Source: Pseudomonadota bacterium (GTDB taxonomy: Bacteria; Myxococcota; Myxococcia; Myxococcales; Myxococcaceae). From it: DNA of 9,114 bases. The notes beneath the pieces are model-generated. The model made no database searches. It saw nothing but the letters and a program-made list of their open reading frames with translations, and was not told the origin of the DNA. The stretch spans positions 1-9,114 of the forward strand of contig JAFADT010000500.1 in NCBI GenBank assembly GCA_023424585.1. The letters are read 5' to 3'. Each line of letters opens with the position of its first letter. Positions within the stretch are counted from its first letter, which is position 1. A program made the translations under genes and the position numbers. Of this stretch, positions 1-5,883 are shown piece by piece.

Positions 1-1293
1 GAGCACCGTGTACGCGGACGGGGCCAGCGACGGCTCCGGCGCCTGCACCAGCTTCTCGCGCGCCAGCTCCTCCGGCGAGTACAGCAGGCGCAGCAGCGGC
101 GTGGTCATGAAGGTCGTGACCAGCGCCATGATGACCATCATCGTGAAGAGCGTGGGCGAGATGACGCCCAGGTCCAGGCCCAGGTTGAGCACGATGAGCT
201 CCATCAGGCCGCGCGTGTTCATCAGGACGCCCACGGCCCCCGCCTCCCGCCACCGCAGGCCGGTGAGGCGCGCGGCCACCGCGCTGCCGCCGAACTTGCC
301 CAGGCACGCCAGGGCGATGATGGCGCCGCACGTGAGCCACGCCTCCGGCGTGTCCAGCAGGCCCAGCTGCGTGCGCAGGCCGCTGAAGGCGAAGAACACG
401 GGCAGCAGCAGCACGACGGCCACGTCCTCCAGCTTCTCCGCCAGCGCCGCCGCCAGCCCGCCCTCCTTGGGGATCACCGCGCCGAACATGAAGGCGCCGA
501 AGAGCGAGTGGATGCCGATGGACTCGGTGGTCCACGCGGAGGCGAGCAGGAGGATCATCGTCATGGCCACCACGTTCTGGGTGAGCCCCTCGCGGTTGGC
601 CACGCGCGCGCCCAGCCGGGCGAGGAACGGCTTCACCAGCAGCAGCATGAAGCCGATGTAGAGCAGCGCGAACACCGTGGTGAGCGCCGCGTGCGCCAGG
701 TCCGACGCGCGCACCAGCGACACCACGAACGCCAGGATGCACCACGCCGTCACGTCGTCCACCGCCGCGCACGCGATGGCGATGGCGCCCAGCCTCGACT
801 GCATCAGCCCGCGCTCCGTGAGGATGCGCGCCAGCACCGGGAAGGCCGTGATGCTCATGGACACGCCCATGAACAGCACGAACGAGGAGAACGGCACGTC
901 CGGGCTGGACAGCGACTTGTAGAGCCACAGCGCGCCCGCCACCGCGCCCAGGGCGAACGGGGTGATGATGCTGGAGTGGCTGATGGCCACCGACGCGTGG
1001 CCCCGCCCCTTGAGCAGCTTGGGGTCCAGCTCCAGGCCAATCAGGAACATGAAGAGCACCAGGCCGACCTCGGCCAGCATCTTCAGGAACGGCATGGAGT
1101 CCGGAGGGAACAGCCAGCGCATGGCGTCCGGCGCCAGCCAGCCCAGGAGCGACGGGCCCAGCGCGATGCCCGCCACCACCTCCGCGATGACCAGGGGCTG
1201 CCCCAGCCAGCGTGCGCCCCGGCCGATCAGCCGGGACACTGCGATGATGACGATGAGCTGGACCAGGAGCTGGGCGAGCATGTGGGGATTCAT
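1..1293 (-). CDS. Cation:proton antiporter, CPA2 family (CHX/KHA1-like), 3' end outside window
   Basis: This is an integral inner-membrane exchanger of a monovalent cation (Na+ or K+) for protons. I translated 431 residues from ATG 1291-1293 with no stop before the window edge, so the C-terminus is missing. About a dozen hydrophobic segments are visible between residues 8 and 404. An Asp-Asp pair at 179-180 (AVDDVTAW) matches the ion-binding DD motif of electrogenic members. The stretch IHSLFGAFMFGAVIP (261-275) and the motif NTRGLMELIVLNLGL (359-373) resemble plant CHX and yeast Kha1 transporters. The transport core ends near residue 404. The Pro-rich linker and the final residues AYTVL could begin a cytoplasmic universal-stress-like domain, which is only inference. 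A GAGG ribosome site (1302-1305) lies 8 nt before the ATG. The gene follows the kinase/receiver operon but has its own candidate promoter. The family is secure; the ion specificity is not. Confidence 0.93.
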   Translation of the reverse strand, partial: MNPHMLAQLLVQLIVIIAVSRLIGRGARWLGQPLVIAEVVAGIALGPSLLGWLAPDAMRWLFPPDSMPFLKMLAEVGLVLFMFLIGLELDPKLLKGRGHASVAISHSSIITPFALGAVAGALWLYKSLSSPDVPFSSFVLFMGVSMSITAFPVLARILTERGLMQSRLGAIAIACAAVDDVTAWCILAFVVSLVRASDLAHAALTTVFALLYIGFMLLLVKPFLARLGARVANREGLTQNVVAMTMILLLASAWTTESIGIHSLFGAFMFGAVIPKEGGLAAALAEKLEDVAVVLLLPVFFAFSGLRTQLGLLDTPEAWLTCGAIIALACLGKFGGSAVAARLTGLRWREAGAVGVLMNTRGLMELIVLNLGLDLGVISPTLFTMMVIMALVTTFMTTPLLRLLYSPEELAREKLVQAPEPSLAPSAYTVL

Positions 1294-1327
1294 CGGACAG
1301 GCCTCGCTTGAAAGTGTTAAGGACGCA

Positions 1328-1355
1328 CTTATCAGCGGCCTGCGCGCAGCGTCAA
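1328..1355 (-). promoter_or_regulatory. Candidate sigma-70-like promoter of the antiporter gene
   Basis: On the minus strand, TTGACG (1350-1355, five of six consensus bases) is followed after 16 nt by GATAAG (1328-1333, four of six). Transcription would begin near 1321, giving a leader of about 28 nt that contains the GAGG ribosome site. A short palindrome, GCGTC-6 nt-GACGC (1349-1364), overlaps the -35 box and could be a repressor site. This rests on motif matching only. Confidence 0.5.
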
Positions 1356-1422
1356 CACGGACGCGCCAGGCCGCCTGCGAGGGAGGACACACACTCCAGG
1401 TGACCCCGGGTGACTCCGGGTC

Positions 1423-1800
1423 TCAGGGGGCCTCGGGGGCCTTGTTGGCCGCCACGGCCTTGAGGAGCGTCTCCACGTCCACCGGCTTTCGCAGGTAGCC
1501 GCAGGCGCCCATCTCCTCCGCGACCTGGCGCGCGTTGGCGGAGGCGGAGAAGACGAGCACGGGGATGTCCCGCCACGCCTCCACCTGGCGCATCTGCCGG
1601 CCGAAGGTGGCGCCGTCCATCACCGGCATCATCATGTCCAGCAGGACCAGGGCCGGCTGCACCGGCTCCCGGCGGAGCACCTCCAGCGCCTGGAGGCCGT
1701 TGCCGGCGCCGAACACGGTGTAGCCCGCGTCGCGCAGGACCTCCTCCAGCGCCTCCCGCAGGTCCGTGTCGTCATCCACCACCAGCACCGGCCGGCTCAC
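1423..1800 (-). CDS. Stand-alone response regulator receiver (CheY-like)
   Basis: This 125-residue protein is a single REC domain with no output domain, so it probably works through protein contact or as a phosphorelay intermediate in the cytoplasm. The acidic cluster is at D9-D11, the phosphoacceptor Asp at 55 (LVLLD followed by MMMPVMDG), the switch Ser at 85 and the conserved Lys at 105 (YLRKP). All key residues are present, so phosphorylation is expected. The start is GTG (1798-1800), supported by a GAGGGAGG-type ribosome site at 1808-1815. It overlaps the kinase stop codon as GTGA, so the two are co-transcribed and probably translationally coupled. The likely phosphodonor is that kinase. 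A longer open frame continues upstream of the GTG, but that part is an Ala/Gly/Arg-rich shadow of the kinase gene and was excluded. Confidence 0.93.
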   Translation of the reverse strand: MSRPVLVVDDDTDLREALEEVLRDAGYTVFGAGNGLQALEVLRREPVQPALVLLDMMMPVMDGATFGRQMRQVEAWRDIPVLVFSASANARQVAEEMGACGYLRKPVDVETLLKAVAANKAPEAP

Positions 1801-3425
1801 TCGCGCGCCTCCCTCTCCAGCGGCAGCTCCAGCGTGAAGCGCGCGCCCTCGCCCGCGGTGGGCTCCGCCCAGGCCCGTCCGCCGTGCGCCTCCGCGGCGC
1901 GGCGGGCGAGGTAGAGCCCCAGGCCCAGGCCGCCATACGAGTGCGAGCTGACCGCGCGGCCGAAGCGCTCGAAGATGCGCTCCACCTGGTCCACGGGCAC
2001 GCCGATGCCCCGGTCGCGCACCTGGATGCGCGCGAAGCTCCCTTCCCGCCCCACGTCCACCTCCACCGGCCGGCCCGGACCGAACTTGAGCGCGTTGGAG
2101 ATCAACGCCGCCACCGCCTGGTCCACCCGGAGCCGGTCCCACGTCCCCCAGAGCCCGCGGCGGGGGGACTGGCGCAGCTCGCACCCGGCCGCGCGGGCCT
2201 CCGCCTGGTAGCGCTCCAGCACCTCCGCGACCAGCTCCTCCAGGTCGAAGTGCTCGGGCATCAGGGACAGCTCGCCGCTGGACAGCTGCGACACGTCCAG
2301 CAGGCCCTCCACCAGCGTGCCCAGCCGGCGCACCTGGCGCACGCTGCGCTCCAGCCGCGTCACCACGTCCGGCTCCAGCTTGTGCGCCTCCGAGCGCTGC
2401 AGGAGCGTGCCCAGCTGGAGCCGCAGCGTGGTGAGCGGGGTGCGCAGCTCGTGCGCGGCCACGGTGAGGAACTCGTCGCGCAGGCGGACCGCTTCACGGG
2501 CCTCCTGGAAGAGCCGCGCGTTCTCCAGCACCAGCCCCGTCCTGCGCGCCAGCTCCTGCGCCAGCGCCAGGTCCACCGGCGCGAGCACGCGCTCGCCCAG
2601 CGTGCCCATGGACAGCACGCCCAGCCGGCCCTCGTTGCCGGGCAGGGGCACGTTCACCACGGAGCGCAGCCCCAGCCCCTCGATGGCGCGCTGGTGCGCC
2701 GCGTCCTTCGTGATGAGCACCGGGCGCTGGCGCACGTCCGGAATGAACTCCGGCTGGCCGGTGCGCAGCACGTGCGCGGGACCCGCGGCGGCCTGGGGGT
2801 CCAGCGGGAAGCGCTGGTCCAGCGTCCACGCGAGGGCGCGCCGCTCCGCGTCCGGGTGCGCCAGCGCCACCAGCCGCAGGCCGCCCTGGTCCGGGTCCTG
2901 GAGGAAGAAGGCGCACCAGTCCGCCACCCGGGGCACCATCAGTTGCACCAGTTGGTCCAACCGCGCCGCCTGCTCCAGGGACGCCGTGAGCAGCTCGCTG
3001 GCCCTGGCCAGGATGTCGCGGTCCAGCTCCGCCCGCGCGCGCTCGCGCCGCACGCGCGTCTCCTCCAGCTCGCGCGCCACCGCCGGCCCCAGCCGGGCCA
3101 GCCGGTCCTTGGAGAAGCAATCGCGCGCGCCCGCCTTCATCAGCGTGACGGCCTGCTCCTCGCTCAGCTGGCTGGACAGCACGATGAGGGGCACGTCCCA
3201 CCCCCGGGCGTGCAGCAGCGCCAGCACGTCCAGCGCGTTGAAGCGCGGCAGCCGGTAGTCGCACAGCACCAGGTCCCACGGCTCGGAGGCCAGCGCGTCG
3301 CGCAGCGCCTCCAGCGTCTCCACGCGCCGGGCCGTGGGGAGGTAGCCCGACTGCTCCAGCTCCGCCGTCACCAGCGCCGCGTCGTTGACGCTGTCCTCCA
3401 CCAGCAACAGCCGGAAGGGCGTCAT
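1797..3425 (-). CDS. Hybrid sensor histidine kinase: REC-GAF-HisKA-HATPase
   Basis: This 542-residue soluble kinase has no transmembrane segment. The N-terminal receiver (residues 4-120) has E10/D11, phosphoacceptor D56 (LVLCDYRLP), switch S84 and K106. A charged, probably coiled-coil linker follows (about 112-140), then a GAF domain (about 141-305). The HisKA domain carries H325 in AAHELRTP. The ATPase domain has the N box (N444, SNALKFGP), G1 box (DRGIGVP, 471-477), F box (IFERFGR) and G2 box (GGLGLGL, 498-504). The signal is thus expected to enter by phosphorylation of the receiver and/or a ligand or partner bound by GAF, not through the membrane. ATG 3423-3425 is the first usable start in this frame after an in-frame stop at 3531-3533. 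No clear ribosome site precedes it, but the stop of a 24-codon ORF overlaps it as ATGA. The partner receiver is immediately downstream. The specific signal is unknown. Confidence 0.95.
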   Translation of the reverse strand: MTPFRLLLVEDSVNDAALVTAELEQSGYLPTARRVETLEALRDALASEPWDLVLCDYRLPRFNALDVLALLHARGWDVPLIVLSSQLSEEQAVTLMKAGARDCFSKDRLARLGPAVARELEETRVRRERARAELDRDILARASELLTASLEQAARLDQLVQLMVPRVADWCAFFLQDPDQGGLRLVALAHPDAERRALAWTLDQRFPLDPQAAAGPAHVLRTGQPEFIPDVRQRPVLITKDAAHQRAIEGLGLRSVVNVPLPGNEGRLGVLSMGTLGERVLAPVDLALAQELARRTGLVLENARLFQEAREAVRLRDEFLTVAAHELRTPLTTLRLQLGTLLQRSEAHKLEPDVVTRLERSVRQVRRLGTLVEGLLDVSQLSSGELSLMPEHFDLEELVAEVLERYQAEARAAGCELRQSPRRGLWGTWDRLRVDQAVAALISNALKFGPGRPVEVDVGREGSFARIQVRDRGIGVPVDQVERIFERFGRAVSSHSYGGLGLGLYLARRAAEAHGGRAWAEPTAGEGARFTLELPLEREARE

Positions 3426-3496
3426 GCCCGGGCCACGCCGGTCAGCTCCGGGGGCTGAGCATGCCCCACCGGCCGGGAGCCTCGTGCTGCATCCAT
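3422..3496 (-). CDS. Putative 24-residue leader peptide coupled to the histidine kinase
   Basis: A short ORF starts at ATG 3494-3496 and ends at TGA 3422-3424, sharing ATGA with the kinase start. It has the best ribosome site of the operon (GGGAGGAG, with about 8-10 nt to the ATG), whereas the kinase ATG has none. The peptide is MDAARGSRPVGHAQPPELTG followed by VARA. It is hydrophilic, has no recognisable domain, and has no run of one amino acid that would suggest attenuation. I infer that ribosomes load here and re-initiate at the kinase. It may alternatively be a decayed gene remnant or serve only to deliver ribosomes. The coding call rests on ribosome site and overlap geometry alone. Confidence 0.5.
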   Translation of the reverse strand: MDAARGSRPVGHAQPPELTGVARA

Positions 3497-3578
3497 TTGC
3501 GTGACTCCTCCCGTGGGGTGTGGGCCTCTTTCAGCACATGCTAGTGGCCCTGCCTGTCACGCCAGCGGGAGAAATGGC

Positions 3579-3614
3579 GGACGTTCAGCACCGAGCGGTG
3601 GCTGGTGAACGTCC
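3579..3614. repeat. 36-bp imperfect palindrome upstream of the kinase operon
   Basis: On the plus strand GGACGTTCA (3579-3587) and its exact complement TGAACGTCC (3606-3614) form 9-bp arms, and CACCG/CGGTG (3590-3594/3596-3600 region) forms an inner stem. Allowing one bulged C extends the outer arms to GCGGACGTTCA. It lies 83-118 bp upstream of the leader ORF start. This could be an operator for a dimeric regulator or an RNA stem-loop. It has no adjacent T-tract, so a terminator role is less likely. Confidence 0.55.
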
Positions 3615-3624
3615 CGCGTCCGGC

Positions 3625-3642
3625 CCCCGCGCGCACGCGGGG
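3625..3642 (-). terminator. GC hairpin after the DUF2378 gene, possible terminator without T-tract
   Basis: On the minus strand CCCCGCG-TGCG-CGCGGGG is a perfect 7-bp stem with a 4-nt loop, starting 10 nt after the TAA of the DUF2378 gene. The sequence that follows is G/C-rich rather than T-rich, so it is not a classical intrinsic terminator. It may protect the 3' end, assist Rho-dependent termination, or have no role. Confidence 0.35.
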
Positions 3643-3652
3643 TATTCATGTA

Positions 3653-4285
3653 TTACCAGGAGACGTCGTACTCGCTGTCCAGCAGGGACAGCTGCCGCCC
3701 GTGCACCTGGATGTCCTGCGCGCCCACCGCCTCCAGGGCGGCCTGGAGCACGCCCTCGTGGTACGGCACGGGCATGAAGTCCCGGCGCATCACGAAGCGG
3801 GCGCTGTGGTCGCCCGTCCAGAGCACGCTGCGCTCGCCGTAGGACACCGCGGCGCGGTAGCCCTCGGCCATGTGCTGGAGCATCCGCCGGGGGTTGCCGG
3901 CGGCGGACTGCATCAGCTCCCGGCCGAACATGGAGGACAGGAAGTCCACCGTGGCCTGCGTCCCGATGTACCGCAGCGCCTGCTCCCAGTCGCCCAGTTG
4001 GGGGCGCAGGAGCCGCGTCGCCTCGGCGGCCATCGGGAGGAAGTGCGTCACCGGGTACAGGTCCGCGGGGTTCAGGTCCTTGAGCCCGGACGCCGCCAGG
4101 CACCTCGCGCCGGACGCCTCGCCCTGGAGAAAGCCCACCACCCCGGCCACGCCCAGGAAGAACATCCCCCGCGCGCCATCCTCCGCTGTCGCGGCCAGGC
4201 ACCGCTCCGCCAGGTGCCACTCCGCGCCCTCCGCCACCCCGACCGCCGCCGCCTTCGACGAACCTTCCACGGGTCCGCGATCCAT
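3653..4285 (-). CDS. DUF2378 / TIGR02265 family protein, function unknown
   Basis: This 210-residue soluble protein resembles the TIGR02265/DUF2378 family, a paralogous set of roughly 200-residue proteins described from Myxococcus xanthus. Their function is unknown. Family-type features are RGMFFLGV (39-46), YPVTHFLPM near 77-85, a central GNPRRMLQHMAEGYRAAVSY block (130-149), and the terminal pattern PYHEGVLQAALEAVGAQDI followed by LLDSEYDVSW. It has no signal peptide, no membrane span and no metal or catalytic motif that I recognise. The first 30 residues are less conserved in character. ATG 4283-4285 is preceded at 7 nt by an AGGAG site (4293-4297). It sits alone between an aminotransferase gene and a signalling operon, so neighbours give no firm clue. 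The family call comes from recall of its sequence pattern; no role is assigned. Confidence 0.88.
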   Translation of the reverse strand: MDRGPVEGSSKAAAVGVAEGAEWHLAERCLAATAEDGARGMFFLGVAGVVGFLQGEASGARCLAASGLKDLNPADLYPVTHFLPMAAEATRLLRPQLGDWEQALRYIGTQATVDFLSSMFGRELMQSAAGNPRRMLQHMAEGYRAAVSYGERSVLWTGDHSARFVMRRDFMPVPYHEGVLQAALEAVGAQDIQVHGRQLSLLDSEYDVSW

Positions 4286-4556
4286 ACCGACACTCCTGCT
4301 TCAAGCGCTGGAATCAGGCCCCCCCGTTGCCCAGGTCCCATCCTCCAGCGCGGCCCTTCCCCCTCACAGGTGCCGGGGCCCACGCCCCGCCCACACCGTG
4401 CAGCTAAATCACATAATTCCAGCGAAGCGGCAAGAAAAACATGGAAGCCAGGAAGTACCTGTCATTATCTTCCAGCTTATCCAATTCTAATGGGGGCACG
4501 GACGGCTTCTCTTGAGCCCTGAGAAGGGATGAGGGCCGCGCCCCACACTCCGAGTC
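4286..4556 (-). promoter_or_regulatory. Non-coding leader of the DUF2378 gene with an AT-rich promoter-like island
   Basis: This 271-bp region has no supportable gene. Bases 4401-4490 are about 41% GC by hand count, against about 70% around them, as expected for a promoter or protein-binding site in such a genome. GATAAT on the minus strand (4464-4469) matches five of six -10 bases, but no good -35 hexamer lies 16-18 nt upstream. Transcription from it would give a leader of about 170 nt. A 6-bp hairpin with a 9-nt loop (4506-4526) follows the aminotransferase gene. Confidence 0.4.
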
Positions 4557-4566
4557 CTACTCGGAG
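4548..4566 (-). terminator. Hairpin spanning the aminotransferase stop codon
   Basis: CTCCGAGT-3 nt-ACTCGGAG is a perfect 8-bp inverted repeat with a 3-nt loop, and the TAG stop (4557-4559) lies within it. No T-run follows on the minus strand, so it is terminator-like but atypical. Because it includes the last codons, ribosomes finishing the gene would melt it. Confidence 0.35.
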
Positions 4567-5720
4567 AGGATGGCCTGGGCGGCGGAGACGGCCGTCCCGG
4601 GGGCGGCGGGGCGGTGACCGGCGGCGCGCAGGGCGCGCTCGATGGCGCCCACGGTGACGAGCACGTCGCCGGCGCTGACGCGGTTCATGTGGCCCACGCG
4701 GAAGTAGCGCGCCTTGATCTCGGGGTGGAGGCCGCCGGCGATGGCCACCCCCTGGGCCTTCACGCGGCCCACGAGCGTCGCGTCCACGCCGTCCGGGTAG
4801 TACACGGCGCTCAGGGTGTTGGCGGCCACGGCCTCCGATGCGGGGACGAGGCGCAGGCCCAGCGCGCCCCAGGCGGCGCGGAAGGCGCGGGCCATGCGGC
4901 GGTGGCGCTCGAAGCGGGCCTCCATGCCCTCCGCGAGGATCTGCCCCAGGCTCACGTCCAGCGCGCACACCAGGGGCGTGGGCGGGGTGGCGAAGTAGGC
5001 GGGCTTGCCGGCCTCGTAGGCCTCCATCACCGGCAGCCACTCCGCCCAGTCCGAGTACACGCTGGCGACGGGCGCCTTGCGGGCCCTCCACGCGGCGAGC
5101 GCGCGGGGGCTCACGGTGAGGAGCGCGAGGCCCGGGGGCACGCCCACCGCCTTCTGGCTGGCGGTGAGGTACACGTCCGCGCCCCACGCGTCCTGGTGGA
5201 AGGCCTCGCCGGCGGTGGCGCACACGCCGTCCACCACGGAGAGGACGCCGTGCTGGCGCGCGGCCTTCACCAGCGGCTCCACGGGCGCGAGCACCGCGGT
5301 GGAGGTGTCCACGTGGGTGGCGGTCATCAGCTTGAAGCCGCCGCGCTGGAGCTCCGCCTCCACCTGGGCCACGTCCGGGGAGCTGCCCACGGCGCCCGCG
5401 CGCACGTGCGTCACCTTCGCGCCGTGCCGCTCCAGGATGTGGGCCATGCGGTCGCTGAAGTAGCCGGTGTTCACCACCAGCGCGCGGTCGCCGGGCTCGA
5501 CGACGTTCGCCACGGCGAGCTCCATGGCCAGCGTGCCGCTGCCGGAGACGACGAAGGGCTGCGAGCCGGGGGCGAGCGACACCTCGCGCAGGCGCTTCAG
5601 GGCCCGGCCGAAGGTGGCGATGAAGCCCGCGTCCAGGTGCCCGGGCACCGGCCCGGACATCGCCTGCAGCACCTCCGCGTCCACGTCCACCGGCCCGGGA
5701 ATCATCAACAGGTCTCTCAC
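4557..5720 (-). CDS. Class V PLP aminotransferase, alanine/serine-glyoxylate aminotransferase type
   Basis: This 387-residue cytoplasmic fold-type I enzyme probably transfers an amino group from serine or alanine to glyoxylate, giving glycine. Family signatures are the N-terminal MIPGPVDVDAEVL (6-18), the phosphate-binding SGSGT (59-63), THVDTST (135-141), the cofactor Asp at 164 (SVVDGV), the Schiff-base Lys at 190 in SQKAVGVPPG, and Arg 341 in YFRVGHMN, which should bind the substrate carboxylate. Length is normal for the family, except for an Ala/Pro-rich tail after about residue 364. The start is GTG (5718-5720) with AGGAGG 10 nt upstream. An ATG at 5726-5728 is out of frame and too close to that site. 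The gene is apparently monocistronic. Preference for serine, alanine or ureidoglycine as amino donor cannot be read from the sequence. Confidence 0.93.
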   Translation of the reverse strand: MRDLLMIPGPVDVDAEVLQAMSGPVPGHLDAGFIATFGRALKRLREVSLAPGSQPFVVSGSGTLAMELAVANVVEPGDRALVVNTGYFSDRMAHILERHGAKVTHVRAGAVGSSPDVAQVEAELQRGGFKLMTATHVDTSTAVLAPVEPLVKAARQHGVLSVVDGVCATAGEAFHQDAWGADVYLTASQKAVGVPPGLALLTVSPRALAAWRARKAPVASVYSDWAEWLPVMEAYEAGKPAYFATPPTPLVCALDVSLGQILAEGMEARFERHRRMARAFRAAWGALGLRLVPASEAVAANTLSAVYYPDGVDATLVGRVKAQGVAIAGGLHPEIKARYFRVGHMNRVSAGDVLVTVGAIERALRAAGHRPAAPGTAVSAAQAILSE

Positions 5721-5743
5721 GGCGCCATACCCTCCTGAAGGCC

Positions 5744-5767
5744 CCCTCCGGATGAGACGGCGGAGGG
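5744..5767 (-). other. Hairpin in the 5' leader of the aminotransferase gene
   Basis: On the minus strand CCCTCCG and CGGAGGG form a 7-bp stem around a 10-nt loop, a few nucleotides upstream of the AGGAGG ribosome site of the aminotransferase. It could be a leader structure, but no known riboswitch fold is recognised. GC-rich DNA yields such stems by chance. The region 5768-5810 shows no convincing promoter. Confidence 0.25.
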
Positions 5768-5810
5768 CGGTCCCCCACTGTGAGCAGCGCGTGCCGGGTT
5801 GTCCACGCTG

Positions 5811-5856
5811 GAAAACGAAGACGCCGGAGCCCCGTGCAGTGGGGGACTCCGGCGTC
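5811..5856 (-). terminator. Intrinsic terminator of the metalloprotease gene
   Basis: On the minus strand, 27 nt after the protease stop, GACGCCGGAG and CTCCGGCGTC form a perfect 10-bp stem, extended inside by a C-run/G-run pairing with a small loop. TTCGTTTTC follows immediately. A strong GC stem followed by a T-rich tract is the classical Rho-independent arrangement. It separates this gene from the aminotransferase. Confidence 0.85.
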
Positions 5857-5883
5857 CGGGACTCCAGGAGGCGAGGCCGCGGC

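Larger units (their letters stand above)
3497..3652 (-). promoter_or_regulatory. Upstream region of the leader/kinase/receiver operon
   Basis: This 156-bp gap separates the DUF2378 stop from the leader ORF. From high to low coordinate it holds a GC hairpin just after that stop (3625-3642), a 36-bp imperfect palindrome (3579-3614), and the GGGAGGAG ribosome site of the leader ORF. I could not identify a convincing sigma-70 or sigma-54 promoter. A TGGC element (within GCTGGCGTGACAGG) is present but lacks a proper -12 partner. Confidence 0.4.

Noticed and set aside
508..1311. 267-codon plus-strand open frame opposite the antiporter
   Set aside because: The product is almost entirely Arg/His/Gln/Glu/Ala, the mirror of hydrophobic codons of the antiporter.
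1399..1421. Two tandem 10-bp units (GGTGACCCCG, GGTGACTCCG) after the receiver stop
   Set aside because: Only two imperfect copies, no stable stem and no T-tract; too little to call a repeat array or a terminator.
1884..3458. 524-codon plus-strand open frame opposite the kinase gene
   Set aside because: Its product is dominated by Arg, Gln, His, Leu and Ala without any domain, as expected for the complement of a GC-rich gene. The minus-strand kinase has complete motifs.
3540..3575. Possible sigma-54 promoter before the kinase operon (TGGC element)
   Set aside because: The -12 TTGCA part is missing at the required spacing, so the match is not better than chance.
4614..5738. 374-codon plus-strand open frame opposite the aminotransferase
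   Set aside because: Low-complexity His/Gly/Ala/Arg composition; the opposite strand carries a complete PLP enzyme with all catalytic residues.
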